Positions 62,783-64,000 of a stretch of DNA of 64,000 nucleotides are shown in pieces (the stretch's first letter is position 1; each line of letters starts with the position of its first letter). Origin of the DNA: CBDCYS01 sp965226185 (GTDB taxonomy: Bacteria; Acidobacteriota; Terriglobia; Bryobacterales; UBA6623); contig CBDDCT010000007.1 in NCBI GenBank assembly GCA_965226185.1, forward strand, positions 186,001 through 250,000. The letters run 5' to 3'. Below the pieces are notes generated by a model that worked only from the letters and a program-made list of their open reading frames with translations, had not been told where the DNA came from and ran no database searches. The translations under genes were made by a program, and so were the position numbers.

Positions 62783-64000
62783 TGGCACAAGACTCCATCC
62801 CGTTGGATTTTCTGGGCGAGCTGCGCCGCACTCACAACTGCGGTGAACTGCGTCCTTCCGACGTTGGCAAGCGGGCCGTTGTGGCCGGCTGGATCCACCG
62901 CCGCCGTGATCTGGGGAGCCTGATTTTCGTCCACCTCCGAGACCGCGACGGCATCACCCAAGTCGTTTTCAACAAGGAATTCAACGAGCAGGTCCACCAA
63001 CGCGCCGAGCTGCTGCGCAGCGAGTACGTCGTGGCCGTGGAAGGACCGGTGGTCCGGCGCTCCGAGGACACGGTCAACCCGGAACTGGAGACGGGCGAGG
63101 TTGAAATCCAGGCCGAGAAGCTGCTCATCCTTAACGATTCGCGGACCCCCCCTTTCCAAATCGAAGAAGATCCGAGCGTCGGGGAAGACACTCGCCTCAA
63201 GTACCGCTACGTCGACTTGCGCCGGCCTCATATGCAGCGCAATATCATGCTGCGCCACCGGGTCAATTTCGCCATCCGTGATTGTCTCAACGGCCTTGGC
63301 TTTCTGGAGATTGAAACGCCGTTCATGACGCGCTCAACTCCCGAGGGCGCGCGCGATTTCCTGGTGCCAAGCCGGTTTCAATTGGGAACTTTCTACGCCC
63401 TTCCGCAGTCGCCGCAATTGTTCAAGCAGTTGCTGATGATCAGCGGTTATGACAAGTACTTCCAAATCGTCCGCTGTTTTCGCGATGAAGATCTGCGTGC
63501 CGACCGGCAGCTTGAGTTCACTCAGATTGACCTCGAGATGTCGTTTGTGCAACCCGATGTCGTGTTCGGCGTCATCGAGCAGTTGATGGGTCGCGTTTGC
63601 GAGGCCTCTGGTCGCCCATCGCCGCGGCTTCCGCTGCTGAGGCTTTCCTACGCGCAAGCGATGGAGCAGTACGGCAGCGACAAGCCGGACTTGCGGCTGC
63701 CGCCAATGACGCGGGTGAACGAATTGTTTCCGCCCGGCGAGCTGACGGAGAAGATGCCGCTGGTGGCGGTCAAGATTCCCAAGGTCGGGGCCTTGTCGCG
63801 GCGTGAGCGGGATGAGATCAAGGCTCTCGGCCCCGAGGCCGGCTTGCGTGTGTTGGAAGACCTCAAGCGCCTCGACCGTGATTTCGCCGAGCCGATGAAC
63901 GCCGTGCGGGAACGCGCCGGCTTCGAAGAAGGCGACCTGCTCTTCTTGGTGACCTCCGCGGGTACGCCCGACGGCCCCAAGCCTGAACAGCAAGTTCTCT
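62782..64000 (+). CDS. aspS: aspartyl-tRNA synthetase, 3' partial
   Basis: Starts at ATG 62782, overlapping the preceding TAA by one base, and is still open at the window end (~406 codons). The N-terminal anticodon-binding OB fold has RTHNCGELRPSDVGKRAVVA and GWIHRRRDLGSLIFVHLRDR. The class II catalytic core follows with YRYVDLRRPHMQRN, FLEIETPFMTRSTPEGARDF, PQSPQLFKQLLMISGYDKYF and RDEDLRADRQLEFTQIDLEM. It includes the start of the bacterial-type GAD insertion (residues ~290 on). It charges tRNA-Asp (or tRNA-Asp/Asn). Confidence 0.96.
   Translation, partial: MAQDSIPLDFLGELRRTHNCGELRPSDVGKRAVVAGWIHRRRDLGSLIFVHLRDRDGITQVVFNKEFNEQVHQRAELLRSEYVVAVEGPVVRRSEDTVNPELETGEVEIQAEKLLILNDSRTPPFQIEEDPSVGEDTRLKYRYVDLRRPHMQRNIMLRHRVNFAIRDCLNGLGFLEIETPFMTRSTPEGARDFLVPSRFQLGTFYALPQSPQLFKQLLMISGYDKYFQIVRCFRDEDLRADRQLEFTQIDLEMSFVQPDVVFGVIEQLMGRVCEASGRPSPRLPLLRLSYAQAMEQYGSDKPDLRLPPMTRVNELFPPGELTEKMPLVAVKIPKVGALSRRERDEIKALGPEAGLRVLEDLKRLDRDFAEPMNAVRERAGFEEGDLLFLVTSAGTPDGPKPEQQVL

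Overview
The window is GC-rich bacterial chromosome. The gene set (a PVC-type haem-binding dehydrogenase with HEAT repeats, a glycine-rich TonB protein, a soluble Ser/Thr kinase with TolB-like and TPR regions, CehA-like and YdjC-like enzymes, Gfo/Idh/MocA oxidoreductases) together with bipartite palindromic intergenic repeats suggests an Acidobacteriota member, perhaps Bryobacterales / Solibacter-like. That placement is inference; no rRNA is present.

Layout. 1-9.4 kb is orderly: a partial dehydrogenase/cytochrome, a secreted TrbI-like protein, a LolA-like lipoprotein plus ABC permease and ATPase operon, a TonB protein, a cupin and a rhomboid protease. 9.5-22.1 kb is a mobile-element patchwork: an IS1380 fragment, an IS630 element inside a decayed GGDEF gene, an IS91-like unit with its own tyrosine recombinase, an IS1380 element with a perfect target duplication, then an NfeD/flotillin pair whose end is overwritten by another IS1380-type element. 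22.1-25.1 kb returns to core genes: coaD, an aminotransferase, a type I mannose-6-phosphate isomerase, and a selenocysteine tRNA (25037-25131). 25.5-34 kb holds an IS5-family element, a damaged two-component cluster, a nucleotidyltransferase, a cation/proton antiporter and a truncated haemoglobin.

34.2-45.8 kb is the most remarkable part. It is bracketed by a direct repeat of the 5' end of a Gfo/Idh/MocA gene. Inside it, four separated coding blocks (35326-36196, 38003-38163, 38698-40405, 42157-42683) are pieces of a single gene split by three insertions: a full IS1380-type element (TSD TTCCA), a 530-bp non-autonomous derivative (TSD TTTA) and a different IS1380-type element (TSD CTAA). Removing each insertion with one target-duplication copy restores one open frame of exactly 1,089 codons. 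It encodes an N-terminal phosphoribosyltransferase-like domain, a long uncharacterised middle with a possible winged helix, and a C-terminal class III nucleotide-cyclase-like domain. I do not recognise this architecture. A second 530-bp element splits a c-type cytochrome gene nearby (TSD TGGGA).

45.8-64 kb is mostly ordinary: a Gfo/Idh/MocA oxidoreductase, a CehA-like metallohydrolase, an exported methyltransferase-like protein, a YdjC deacetylase, a Ser/Thr kinase, a Phd/PIN toxin-antitoxin pair, a Tat-exported aldo/keto reductase, a pseudo-receiver, purH, a PQQ-type propeller, a flippase, pyrE, a gamma-carbonic anhydrase-like gene and the start of aspS. Three otherwise conserved genes (sensor kinase, flippase, carbonic anhydrase) each carry one apparent single-frame shift, which may be real decay or sequence error.
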